A program made the position numbers and the translations under genes. Below, piece by piece: positions 33,801-45,436 of a stretch of 64,000 bases of DNA (the stretch's first letter is position 1; every line of letters starts with the position of its first letter). Below the pieces are notes generated by a model, which made no database searches, had not been told where the DNA came from, and was given only the letters and a program-made list of their open reading frames with translations. This DNA comes from Microdochium bolleyi (lineage: Eukaryota; Ascomycota; Sordariomycetes; Xylariales; Microdochiaceae): contig KQ964250.1 of the NCBI GenBank assembly GCA_001566295.1, positions 434,001 through 498,000 of the forward strand, in the 5' to 3' direction.

Positions 33801-34328
33801 AGAAGACTGGGTCGCATCTTTTGTATATAATTGCATTCACGCTGGCGTTCCGTCACGGTTGTGCTTATTGGTCCATTATATATCACAGCTCACACTTCAG
33901 AACGTACACTCGGTGCGAACAAGCTACTGTCTCGGGCTGCAGCTGTTGCCACTCTGAATGATTCGAATTCCTGAGATTCCATCCCTGTAATACTCAATAT
34001 GCTGCGCGCAGCCTTTTAAAACGGGGATGCTCATATTTTGGTGTATCATTTTGCCCTCCCTAACCATGAAAGCATTGTCATAAGTACATGCCTTAAAATT
34101 CTCCCTCATCCCTAAGAGATTGTCCTTTCGCCCTCTTATTTGTGCATGACAAGTGGATTTCCATGCTCATCGTATCGTGCAGCGCCGAGCGATCACAACG
34201 CCCCAAGAAGTGCAGGCACTCGGCAGTGCAAGCCGAGAAAAACAGGAAAGGGCCCAATGAAAATCGTTAAATGCCGTGTTTGTGTATCTCGCGAGCATTG
34301 CAAGCTCATCCATGTGAAGCGCACCGGA
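33801..34328. other. Convergent 3' region between the acyl-CoA ligase gene and eIF4E
   Basis: These 528 bp receive the ends of two converging genes. The stretch 33950-34130 is AT-richer than its surroundings (runs such as ttttaaaa), as expected for polyadenylation regions. No gene is seen. Confidence 0.5.
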
Positions 34329-35201
34329 TCAGACAGTGTACTTCGCCTTGGCTCTCGTGCTTCCACTGTGTGCGGAGTCTGTGTGGCCTGAGAACTCGAC
34401 GACCTCGTTGGGAGGCAGCTGGAGGATCTCCTTGAACCGGTGGCCAATGTTCATCAGGATTTCCTGGCCCTTGGCCGGTGGCCGACCCTTGCCACCAGCA
34501 ACATCGCCGTCACCGCGTCCAGGGATGGCCTTGCCGATAGTACGTGTCCAGACTCCCACGCGGAAGAAGGCCTTGCGGACGTTGACAACAACACCCATGA
34601 CTTCGCCATCCTCCTCGTCCTCGAGGGTCTCGCCCACAGCGCCGAGCATAGTGTGGAGCCAGATCTCGTTGATGTCGACATTGCGCTTCTCCTTGAAGCT
34701 GTATGACCACTTGCCGCCGTGCTTGTTCTGCGGGTCTTCCCATTCTGGCCGGACGCCCTCCTTGAAGAGGTGGTAATCTGACTTGAGAGCGAGGTCGGAC
34801 ACTCCGGCAATGTTGTTCTGCAGGTGGGCAAGAGTCAGAACGGCTCTTCGAGTTTGGCAGTGATTAGAGTGAAATTTCTTACGTAAATGCCCCAGAACTC
34901 CTCGACTGAGTTGAAGGTGATGACTTCCTTGAGGAGGTCGTTCCAGTTGTCGCCCTATCAGAAAGAAGCAATGTCAGCACCGAGCCTATTCGGGTGATGT
35001 GCAAAACAGCGAGCATACCTTTCCTGTGGAAGGCTTGGTGAACCACAGAGTCCACTTGCTCTGGAGAGGGTGCTTGACGTTGAAGTTGTCCTTGTCGTGG
35101 AAGACGGTCACAACCTTGTCATCGGCGGCAGCGCCCGTATCGTTCTTGTCCCCATCCGGGTTGTCGATGGGGATGGTGGTGAGGTCGACTTGCTCAGCCA
35201 T
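34329..35201 (-). CDS. Eukaryotic translation initiation factor 4E, cap-binding protein
   Basis: eIF4E binds the mRNA cap and recruits eIF4G. Exons 35201-35019, 34954-34883 and 34817-34329, with phase 0 introns, give 247 residues. Cap-stacking Trp residues are at 65 (GDNWNDLLKEV) and 111 (RPEWEDPQNKHGGKW), with Glu112 next to the latter. The eIF4G-binding face is present (VKHPLQSKWTLWF and VEEFWGIYNNI). After VNVRKAFFRVGVWTR there is a Gly-rich insert, GRGDGDVAGGKGRPPA, where many homologues have a short loop. The C-terminus is HRFKEILQLPPNEVVEFSGH, then SGSTRAKAKYTV. The N-terminal 35 residues are acidic and disordered. Identity is certain at family level; which paralogue it is cannot be told. 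Confidence 0.95.
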
Positions 35202-36275
35202 GGTAGTGGTTGTGTCGTTGAGTTTGTTGTTGGTGGACGGAAGGTCGATGCGGCACTGGCTACCAGCTCGGGTTGAGGTGGGAGCTGAAGACTTTCTGCA
35301 CGAAGGAGCTGTGATGCGCAGTTGCGAGTGGGAAGGCACAGAGTGAGCGGTTGCGCGCTTCGATGTTGGGATGTCGTCGGAGGGCGGAAGGTCGTTGCAG
35401 GTGCAGTGTTCTACGACGGGGAAGTTGCGGAACGTGGGTGACCTCGAAAAAAGATGGACTTCGCGCGGGGCGTGGGCGGAGGAGGGGCTGGTTCGATTAT
35501 GCGGCTCGACTTTGCACCAGGCAGAAGACAAGATGGCGTTTGTGGTGAGCGGCGTGGCTGTCGCTGTAGAGTCGGTCGCTCTTTTGGTCTGTGTCTCGAA
35601 GATCCGCAGAGGCAAACTTCAAAAGGGTCGGAGTGGATGGGGCAGGAGTTTTACAATGGCAGCACTGAAACTGTCCCCAGGCCTTTGGTCCCTGCCAGCT
35701 CGAAATCGAGGCCGAAGGGTGGTTTGGCCGCACTTGGTGGGGCAGCTGCCTGGGCAAAATTTCAGAAGCCAGCCAGAGGCAGGCACGGGCACAGGCACGC
35801 TGGGGAGCTGGGAAAGCGCCTCCAGTCGTGCATGTGGCGGTGCAGCCCTGCAGCCCCTGTGGCTCCCCCCTGTTTCACTGGGTCGTCGGAGTCCAATTCT
35901 AGCTGTTGCTAGGCTGCAAAACTGGTCGTATTCATTCATGGACGTGTTGGCCAAGGCTCACTCGAGGTAAGGTCTTAGGGGCAATGCGTACGGCCAAATC
36001 AAAGTCCTGCAAGGAATGACAGTTCACCAGGCATAGAGCACTTGTTTTGCGGAAATTATAGTGGCAGTAATAATATCTGTCTAATACAACTACTTCGCAA
36101 CGCTCCGTCTCCCGGCTGGGCAGTCCCTCGTACCTAGTCGCAACCCCAGTACACCAGCATTTTGAATCCTCAGAGCGTCTGTTATGAGCAGCTCTTCCAC
36201 AAACGTTGGCTGTGTTGGACAGTCTTAAGAGATGTGAGCCACCTCCCCCGTCTTGGAAGGCGCACACATCATGCC
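35202..36275. other. Intergenic region: eIF4E promoter and bta1 3' region
   Basis: These 1.07 kb hold the 5' leader and promoter of eIF4E and the 3' end of bta1. An AT-rich patch lies at about 36030-36090. Plus-strand open frames here overlap each other and look random. Confidence 0.45.
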
Positions 36276-38904
36276 TCAGATCTCGAGCGAGGTGATCTCA
36301 GGACCAGCCATGCCGTCAGCAGCCGGCGTCGCAGGCGGGAGGTTGTCCCGCTTAGTCATGATCCAGCACGAGGCGTACATATTGACACGATCGATACACG
36401 CTCCGTTCTCGCGCGAGCCATGGCACTTGGCGACGAAGCCATGCTTCTCGAATTCCTCCAGGTACCACGGCTTGAGACCAGAGGAGCGGCACATGACGCG
36501 GCCACCCATCTTTAGTGCACGGTTGAGCTTGCAGATCTGTGTCGTGGCGGCGGTAGACCCAGGGTCAAACCAATCCATGCTGTCCATCACGACGGCGACG
36601 GTCAGGGTGCCGGGGGTGATGCGGGCAATGACCTCCTCGATCTCGTCTGTGTGGATGCGCAGGCCGTCCAGGGCACCGGGCTGCGAAAGCTTGGCGTGGG
36701 CATGCTTCGAGAGATAGTCCGGGTGGCAGCGGGGCGAGAACTTGCCCTCGGCACAGACATAGTAGTAAGGATTGTCTGTGCCAATGTGTGTCTGCTCTAC
36801 CATCGGGTCGAGCGTGTTAACCATGTACTCCCAGATTGCGTGAGATCGTGTGTTCTTTGCTCTGGGGTTCTCGCCACAGACTGCGGGCGACACGGCATGG
36901 TCGGCCTCGAGAATGGCAAGTTGGTTCTTGGGAACACCCAGCGCAGTCCACAAGAAGGACTCTTGGCTCACGACAAACTTGGACACAAGACGTGACAGGA
37001 GTGCGGGGCGGATCTTGTTGCGCCAGATCTCGCGCTGCTCGTTCAGCGTCTTGGCGGCGAGCAGCTCTTTGACAGCTCGGCGACAGCCGAACACCAGTGT
37101 GATCCAGCTGAATATGCGGATGGCATGTTTGGAGCCACCAGTGTCATAGAGGCCTCCCTTAAGCTTGGTGAAGATGTGCGAGTTGTTGTACCAGTACTGG
37201 AATGCTCGGCTAGACAGATGCGGGGACATCTTCTGTACCAGGAGAGAGCAGAAGTCAGGGTGCTTGCCCTCTCCGAAAATCTTCCAGAAATCTTCATATG
37301 GCAATGAGTGGTATGCGGCGACCTTGAGCTCAAGCAGATGGCATTGTGTCGGGTTGAGATCGACCGCGTGCACTCTTGCGGGGCCTTGCAGTGCGTACGA
37401 CAAAATATTGTCACCCGCACTGCAGATCGCAAGGACCACATCATCAGACTTGAGGTTCAGAATGCGCTCGTCGACACGGGTATCTTCCCACGTGAAGGCA
37501 TAGATGTACTCGTCATTGAACTGCTTGTGCTTCTGAAGTTGATCGTCGTAGTAGATCCGGTAGTGGTGGTTCTGGTAGAAGAACGATGGCAGCGGGAGAT
37601 TCGCGGAAAGATTAACAATCGCAGCATCAAACGCCTTTGACCGAAGCTCAGGAGCGGCCTTCTCGACGGCACGGGACAGCGCCTTTGAGTGGTTGGCGGG
37701 GTGGAGGTAAGGCGACTCGGTCACAAGCGCGTCAACTTTTTCCACGATCTCGTGAGGCAGGCTGCTCGAGACAGGCTGCTTGTGGGTACCAATCCAGATG
37801 TAGTAGGGGATCGCACCGAGCGCGTAGTTGCGGTTGTTGAGGTTGAGGATGGTGCCAAAGCTGTACTCGACATAATCGCGGCGGCCTGGTTCCAGGACAA
37901 CACGGTCAAGATCAAACCACGCTCGCCAAAACGTGCGACCAAAGAAGTTGACGTGGCGGTTGACACTGCCGCCTGTGTAGTTGCGGAAGCTAATGTCAAC
38001 CTGCGACTGGACGTAAAAGTCGACGACGCCGACAATACCGTTCGGAGATAGGAGAGGAGGCAGCGAGTCGACGATCGAGTAGTAGTCAGGCTAAGGACGT
38101 GGTCAGGGCAAGCTGCAAATGGTTGAGAGGAGGGTGGCGTAACATACCATCATCGAGAGACTGTAGGACATAGTGATCAGGTCAGCACCACCGTGGGTCG
38201 GCCGCTTCTGAGAGAAGTAGCTCAGGCCGGGGGAGCGAGGGCGGTCGCCCGGGAAGGCTGGTTCATGGTCTTCCAGGCGGAACTTCCGAGCGTCATCACA
38301 GACAACTCGCACGTTCTTCCAGCCGAGGCGCTCGAAGCGTTTCTGGGCAACTTCGCAGAGAGATGGCGAGAAGTCGACGAGGTAGACACTGTCGAAGAAT
38401 GTAGGCACGTCAACGAACTGCGCCATCGTCTCGATGTTGAACCCGGTTCCACCTCCGACCTAAGAAAACCCCCAAAATCAGTGACTCCGCTCGATATAGG
38501 GTCAGGTGGATCGCCCAACATACATCAACCCAGACACGTCTCTTGGAACCCGAGCCACTCTCCTGCGCTCTGACTTTGAGCTGAGCAGCGGCTAGAGCGA
38601 GCATGTCCTCGCGGCCCTTGAGGAGGGCCCTGCGGGTGGTGTCGTAGGCACCGGCCTGTCCCTTGTAAAAGCTCTCGAGCGCATCTTGCTGGTTGCGCTT
38701 GGCGTCGCCGCTATGAGGCTTCAGGAAACAGGAGTATGCGAAGAGCCAGAGGGACTTGAGCAAGCTGGGGTTCTCTGCAGTCTTCTCAGGCTTCGACTTG
38801 AGGCTGGTCAGGCACACGCCCACGAAGAGGACGACGGCAGCACCAGCGACATAGATTTTGGCTTGCGGCGTAGCCGGCAGAATGTTACCACCAGGAAAAT
38901 CCAT
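36276..38904 (-). CDS. bta1: Betaine-lipid (DGTS) synthase, fused BtaB-BtaA
   Basis: Bta1 makes the phosphorus-free membrane lipid diacylglyceryl-N,N,N-trimethylhomoserine, replacing phosphatidylcholine when phosphate is short. Exons 38904-38524, 38459-38148 and 38090-36276, with phase 0 introns, give 835 residues. An N-terminal membrane segment (IYVAGAAVVLFVGVCL) is followed by a BtaB-like methyltransferase half with the AdoMet loop VDVGGGTGFNIE (about 126-137). The C-terminal BtaA-like half has a second AdoMet site, AICSAGDNILSYAL (about 449-462) with HAVDLNPTQCHLLELK, and carries VMDSMDWFD and GGRVMCRSSGLKPWY. The BtaB-then-BtaA order is as in other fungi. The third exon has no ATG near its start, so the upstream exons are required. 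Regulation by the phosphate system is known for the family; I saw no convincing site in the 500 bp upstream. Confidence 0.95.
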
Positions 38905-41677
38905 GGTACTCTCGCATTGCTGTTGTAGCGGCGAGAGAGGAACGGTTGAATGTTACCGTTAGAGGTAGGAGTTGTTGAATGTACAGAAGACAAGGCAGTG
39001 ACGAGGAAAGAGAAGGAGGGGAGCAAGGGAACGGCTGGGCGTGATCGTCTGGATGAGAGCGTTATAAGCCCTCGGACGAGGCCACTCTAGGCGCCACGCC
39101 CATCGCCTTTGTCTTCCACTTCGGCCATGGCAACCCGTTCTCGCTCCCGCGGCTCCTGTCCAGCCAATCGATGCCAGCGGGCAACGAGCGCACGAGTGAG
39201 GGGTCTGAGCATTGATACCACAGCAGAACTCACGCGAGACTGCATCGAGCAAGACGAGGGGCTTCGAGGCCGATCATGGTGAGGGCAAGGGACGCGGCGT
39301 TGTAGCCGAGCTAGGCAGGATTGTCCAATACAATGTCGAGAATGCAGCACTCTCCTCGTGGAAGGACCCTGAGGCGCAGGCTGCATGGGAGAGGCTGCCC
39401 CACCAGCTTGGCTGGGGTGCCCCTCACTGACACAGGTCAGGATATCGGGGCCTGTCAGGCGACTCCCTTGGGTCCATTCTGCTGGGCTTCGGGCGATCGA
39501 GGAAGCTCTCCTGCGTATTGACGTTGTGCCTCGCGTGGTGTTGTAGTCTTCGAGGATGATCCACCGTGGCGGGCGTGGGGGCAGCTCGACGTCGTCGTCC
39601 CGGGGCATGCAGTCTGGTGGAGCGGAACGGCCAGTCTCGCCCAATCATCCAGACCACATGTTGACATGTCTGGGGAAGAAGCCTCCATGACTTGCCCGAG
39701 CTGTTTCTGATGAGATAATATGGCGAGGAGTCGCGGCGCTGCTCAAGACTTGCCCCGTTGAGCCGGCTCAGGACTATTTCGATATCTGCTGCGCGATTCT
39801 TCTGAATGATCCTCGCCTGACGTCTAGTTCTCCAGACTGCATCCAGAAACGCGATCCTTCGACCGTCCGTGTTGGGCCCTGTCACGGAGAACGGACCGGC
39901 AACAAAGACACGGACCGGTCGAGATCGGAATTCGAGACCCTTTCGTGAGTACGGAAATAAGGTCGCAGACCGTTGTGAGCCTGATGCCGCCCACTCTTGC
40001 TCCCTGGCATCAAGTGCCAGGTTCTCGATCGATGCAGTCGGCACCGTCAGCAAAGCCATGAATCGGGTGGCGAGCCTTTCAAGCTTGACGCCAACAATGA
40101 GGGAGACCGCTCTTGTTACCAGTCACAGACTGCGTACGCAGGGTGACATTGCGGGCTCTGACCAGACGCAGCAGCAGACAAAATACAGTCGGAGGCACAT
40201 CAAGTTGTCGCACGTGTTGGGTCTGCGCTCCAGCAATGGACTGCCGCAGCAGCCGTGCGCTAATCACTCTGGATAGTCGACCTCGTGACCTACCCGAATC
40301 GTTGTTGATGAACCCTTCCATTATCTTCTGTCAAGTGTTCGCACCAATAGTTGTCGACCTAGCCCAATCCGCAACTATTTTTCTGCTGCCATTGGCGAAC
40401 GAGCGGGACAGATGGCTCAAGATTCCCATGCTTCTCTGCTTGACTTGGGAGATGTATACTTCCAGGGAGCCACAGCCATGCTAGCATGATCTTCTCGTTA
40501 TACAGCTGTACGGATGAGTCTGGGCTAGCTCAAGCATGGCCCAGTGGAAAGTGTTTTCTGGGCTGGTTCTGCCATTGTGGCCATGAAATCCCAGACCTCG
40601 AGCAGCATGGTATTGCCGGCTGCTTGCTGGGTGGGGGACTCGCGGTGTTCTCGTTGTCTGCCAGCACTCGAGTAGCAAAGGCGGGAGACCATCTGCCCGA
40701 TCAAAGGCGAACAAGGTGGACTCGGATGGAGCAGCTTGGTAGAGATGCCGATCGACGCAATATATATGTGACAAGCAGAGTCCAGACACGAACACGACCT
40801 GGGAATAGTGATGCTGTGCAACGAGGAGCTGCATGCCAATGCCGGGCAGCCAAACTCACGTAGCGTACACGCGGAGATGAGTGTTCTGGTTTGGGCGTAG
40901 TGCATGCGGGTCGGCAGAGGCTCCGCCGTCGACACGACGCTGCACGCGAGTCACCAACGACTCCTCGACACTTATCGTGCACTGCTAGCCGCCGATAGCT
41001 AGTGCTTCGCTGGCTGGCGTGTCATTGCATGGGCCTGAGCAAGCAGAGCTTCGGGTACGGCAATTGCAGACTCGGCTTTCTGAGAGAAGCAGCGGCCGTG
41101 AACCACGCTGCACACGATCACGCGGAGTCTCAACGCGCAGCCACCTCACAACTCCAGCTTCAAGCTCCGTCACCCCTTCTTCCCCTTTTCGTTGACCCCT
41201 GCAGACCGATCGACCTACCACGCCTGTCTGGGCCGCGTCCGAGCACCACCAGCAACCCCGACAGCTCCGAGCTTGCTGTCGCGGCGCCACTCTTCGATTC
41301 TCATCACCAGTCCGCCGACTTGCGACGACCAATCTTTCTCGTCGTTTGGCGTCTCCCATACCTTCAACCGTGTCGAGCACCAAGGCCTCGTGAGCCTCGA
41401 CGACACTGCGCCCATCTCACGATTTATCAACCACGATTGTCCCATCACGGTTGGGCGACAGTCACACGATCAATTCAAGGCCCATCGCGAAGACGCCCTC
41501 CCAGCATTGGAGGTGCATATCCGACCCTTAGGCCTGCCACTCCTCGCGACCATACCACTTCGCTCGATCGAACCACATCTGCACATAAACGACAACTGTT
41601 CACGACTCTTTGAGCACATCTTGAGTAGGGTGACCCGGCCTGTGGCAGGCGCGGGGTCACGTGGACTGGCGTAGGAG
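38905..41677. other. Divergent intergenic region between bta1 and the Kin4-type kinase
   Basis: These 2.8 kb hold both promoters. An E-box cacgtg lies at about 40211-40216 and another at about 41658-41663, just before the kinase start. A minus-strand open frame of 211 codons (40059-39424, ATG start) has mixed composition and no motif I know. The minus-strand frame 39644-39087 overlaps it in another phase, so at most one is real. A plus-strand frame ending with TAG at 41674 is in phase with the kinase start and fixes the kinase N-terminus. No gene is firmly supported. Confidence 0.4.
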
Positions 41678-44534
41678 ATGCAGACAGCCAAGACAAAGGC
41701 CGATGCCACGGGGAAGAAGGCCAAGGTCAGTCTGCGATTGCCACACTGGTGATTCTGCTGTGCTTCGAAGCTCTTTGAGGATAGTCGCTAACCTCTGCGC
41801 CTTCACGTACACAGCTTGCAAACTCGTACCAGGCACTCCTTGAGTAAGCATGCCTCTTTGCCACGAAACTCTCCCCTGGATACACCTTCTGACCGACCAA
41901 CAGCGAATTCTCAAACAAGGACCTAAAAAATGTCGGGAACTATACCCTTGGGAGGCTGATAGGGAAAGGTTCCTTCGGAAAGGTTTACCTCGCAACGCAT
42001 AAGCTCACGAATGGCTCGAAAGTCGTGCTCAAGTCTGCAAAGAAAGACGACTCCAATCTTGCCAGAGAGATCCATCACCATCGCCAATTCGTCCATCCGC
42101 ACATAGCCCGGCTCTATGAAGTCATTGTCACGGAGAACCTGGTTTGGCTAGTTCTCGAATACTGCCCAGGTGGGTTGAGGCGCCAATTTGGCTTTCGGTG
42201 AAATCTCACAATGGACGCGGCTAACAGTTTCGCCTAGGTGACGAGCTCTACAACTACCTCCTAAAGCATGGTCCACTACCCGTCGAAAAAGTCCAGAAAA
42301 CATTTACGCAGCTGGTTGGTGCTGTGTCTTTCGTACACCAGCAACAATGTGTTCACCGAGACCTGAAGCTTGAGAATATTCTACTCGACAAACATGAGAA
42401 CGTCAAATTGGTGGACTTTGGTTTCACCCGTGAGTACGAGGGCAAGTCGAATTACCTGCAAACGTTCTGCGGCACGATATGCTATTCGGCGCCAGAAATG
42501 CTTAAGGGGGAGAAATACGCTGGAGAAAAAGTTGATGTTTGGAGTCTGGGCGTTATTCTGTACGCGCTGCTCTGTGGGGAGCTTCCGTTCGACGACGACG
42601 ACGATAATGTCACACGGCAGAAGATTCTCACGGAAGACCCGATATACCCCGAGCACCTTCCTACGGAAGCGGTGACACTTCTCAAGCAACTCCTCTCCCG
42701 CAGACCACTTTTACGACCAACCTTGCCAGATCTTCTATGCCACCCATTTCTGGCCGAGCATGCGCCTCAACAGCAGGCTATTCTGAAGCTGCACCAGCCC
42801 GCTCCTTTTACCACGGCTCTTGAGAAAGAAACCTTACAGCGCATGCGCGGTGCTGGCGTAGACATCGACACAATTATCGAGAGTGTTATTTCGAGGCGGT
42901 GTGATGCACTGGCAGGCTGGTGGACCCTGTTGCTCGAGAAGGAGGAGAGGAAGGCTAAGAGGCGTGAGAGGAGACGTAAAGAGAAAGAGGCAGAGAATAG
43001 GGTGTCGCGGCGCTGGTCAGCAGCTTCTAGCAAGCTGGAGCGCATGGCTCCTATCCTCGATGAGGATCCGAACGGTCACCTCGATCACCTTCCCGTCCCG
43101 CGTACGCGTTCGCGGGGTCGGCCGGAGAGAAGGAGCGCTCATTATCCGGACTATGCCATCCATGATCTGCCGAACCTACCGGAGAACCGCGAGCGCAATG
43201 TACTTACAGATGGCGAGGTGCCTCCTCCACCTGTAGACAAAGACTCATTACGATCAGTCAGTCACTCACGCCAACGGAGACCGGTTCCGCCGCCGAAAGA
43301 GGGAATACTGAGAAGCGCGAGATCTCGGGGGTCAACGCTACACTTGGTCACAACTGCAGACGCGCTGCATGCTGCCAGCGCCAAGTTGGAGAACCAGCCT
43401 CAAAAGACACGAAAGCGACCAACGCAGGCCATAATAGCGCAGTGGCGGCATTGGACGCACTGGATACGCGAGAGCACCCGAAAGCACAAGCCCAATAAGC
43501 GAGGTAGTTTCTCGACGCCGAATCTGGTCCCAAAGGATGGCCAGTCTGACACCGGCGGGAAGAACTCGAAGCAGCCGAGTCCGCGACCGCAGACTAGCAA
43601 GTATCCGACTTCTGCTACGGCGAGAGCTGGCTCAGGCAATGGCTCCCCAAGGCTGTACAATGGCCATGCCCCGACGCACGGGTTGTCAATCAACACTCAT
43701 GATAGCAGCCAGACCATTTCGGCGCCGTTAGGTACACCAGGGTCTCAGGCCCCGCCACGATTATCGTCGACATCGTACAAACGTCAGTCGTTGTCACCGG
43801 GGCCATTGACGCCTCGATCCACCGTTCGCCGTACGTCTGGCCTTCGTGGCAGAAAGTCCACCTCGTCCTCTCTGTCCTCTATTCGGACAATGCCGCATCA
43901 CCAGCACACGCATTCGAAAGCGAGCTCGATAAGTTCCACCGGCTCAATATCCGCGTCCAGGACACCAGGAAGATCACCACACCACTCGGTCAAGGTACTG
44001 CCAAACACGCCTACCAGCACATCGTTTCCATCCAACATCCGGTTAGTGCGTGGTCCCGCGCTGAGTCTCAACTTCAACGAGTCGATGCCCTCTGGCAATT
44101 CCGGGGATCAGCCACCAAGCTCGCCAAACCCTTTCGGGTCCGGCTCAGTACTGTTTGCCAAGCGGAAGCGCAACATCTTCAAAGGCCCGATGCTAGGCTT
44201 CAACAATCCACAGCAGCACGCGCCAGTTACGGCATCAAGATCTGCGGGACACAGTCGTAGTGCGAGCGGCAGCGGTTTGGGTCGGCGAAGTGGGGAGATC
44301 ACTATCCAGGAGGAAGACGAGGAGGCCGCCGAGGTGCCCACCATGATGGAGGAGGAAGAGGACATTGAAGAGGTCGAGCAGTTCAGCCCGATCATCCGGG
44401 CGCCTGGCGAAATCATCGAGGAGATTTACGAGGAAGCCGTGGATGAGGAAAAGACTACCCTGCCAGCCCAGCGGACCTTGCTGGAGCCAGCATCGATTGT
44501 GGCCTTCAAGGCGCAGGACGATGTTAAGGAGTGA
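41678..44534 (+). CDS. Serine/threonine protein kinase, CAMKL/Kin4 type
   Basis: Exons 41678-41725, 41815-41843, 41904-42169 and 42238-44534 encode 879 residues. The start is the first ATG after an in-frame TAG at 41672. The kinase domain (about 35-300) is complete: GKGSFGKVYLA, VVLKSAKKDD, HRDLKLENIL (Asp156), DFGFTREYEG (Asp174), an activation loop with FCGTICYSAPEML, and DVWSLGVILYALLCGELPF. After it come HPFLAEHAPQQQAILKL and RCDALAGWWTLLLEKEERK, a conserved flank of this fungal subgroup. A long basic, Ser-rich disordered tail ends in an acidic segment (EEDEEAAEVPTMMEEEED). In yeast Kin4 acts in the spindle-position checkpoint; whether this protein does so is inference. The CAMK-like class is certain, the Kin4 label is from similarity. 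Confidence 0.9.
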
Positions 44535-45436
44535 TATTGATACCCCCTCTCACCAAGGCGAGAGATTAGAGATGCTGGCAGGCGGACGACATATACCAGA
44601 CCGAGCTCGTGCCGACGGAGGAAGCAGAGGGACGGGCGGACCAATTTATACTTCTTGTTGCCATGTAGCCTTTTTATTCAGATTCCCCTTTGTTATTTTA
44701 CCACACCAATCGACCCTCGCAGATAAGGGCTTCACGATTTCTAGCCCTGCCTAGTACAACATCCACGACTTGGTTTATAGATGTGCTCGTGATGAAATGA
44801 CCTTGTAGATCACCCCCTGGCCGCAGTCCCCATTGCCTGTCGCATGGATTTGGGGGTTCTTGAGTGTATGTGCCTCTGCAAGACGAACAACAGTCCGGTC
44901 CGCTGGAGGGGTAAAGTACGCTTAATCAGGTGCGACCAAGCACGTATCGGCACGACCAGCGCGCGCAGACAGACTAAGATGACACGGGTCGATGCTCAAT
45001 CATTGTAATAGGCAGCTAAACAACAAATGCACTACGCTGGATGCTCTATTCTGCCAGACCATCAATGGCCCATGTGAGATCGAGGGGGTGTCAATCTCCG
45101 CGGCGAGACATAAACCAAGAAAAGAAGTGTAGTAATAATAATAATAAAAAACCCAAATGTTTCATGGACAAGTTGTCCTCTATCCCGTGTGCGCCTCACC
45201 ACCCCTTTTCTATGGCTTGTGTGGAAGTTATAAACAAGGAGAAGAGAAAAAAACGTCCCCAGAAAACGCCGAGGATATGCCGCTGCCGCTTTACTGTGTG
45301 GCCTCGAGGCGAGGACCACGATGAAGGTGTCTATGATATGAACAAGAATGACACAGGGAAAATAAAAAGGAAAACCGACCCGGGCCGATCGGAAAGAGAG
45401 AGCCCGCCCACGTCTGCTCAGAGACACACACAGGGT
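44535..45436. other. Convergent 3' region between the kinase and GT31 genes
   Basis: These 902 bp receive two converging transcripts. A small taa trinucleotide run followed by A (about 45133-45150) and A-rich patches near 45240-45370 suit polyadenylation. No gene is recognised. Confidence 0.5.

Noticed and set aside
32607..33836. 409-codon open frame on the minus strand opposite the acyl-CoA ligase
   Set aside because: It lies wholly over the coding exon of a clear ANL enzyme. It is a by-product of GC-rich third positions, with Gly/Arg/Val-biased translation and no motif.
39087..39644. Minus-strand frame of 185 codons downstream of the 211-codon orphan frame
   Set aside because: It overlaps the orphan frame in another phase and has a low-complexity, Arg/Ser-biased translation.
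41192..41674. 160-codon plus-strand frame just before the kinase
   Set aside because: It is in phase with the kinase but ends at a TAG two codons before the kinase ATG, and carries no family motif. It is treated as leader or promoter DNA.
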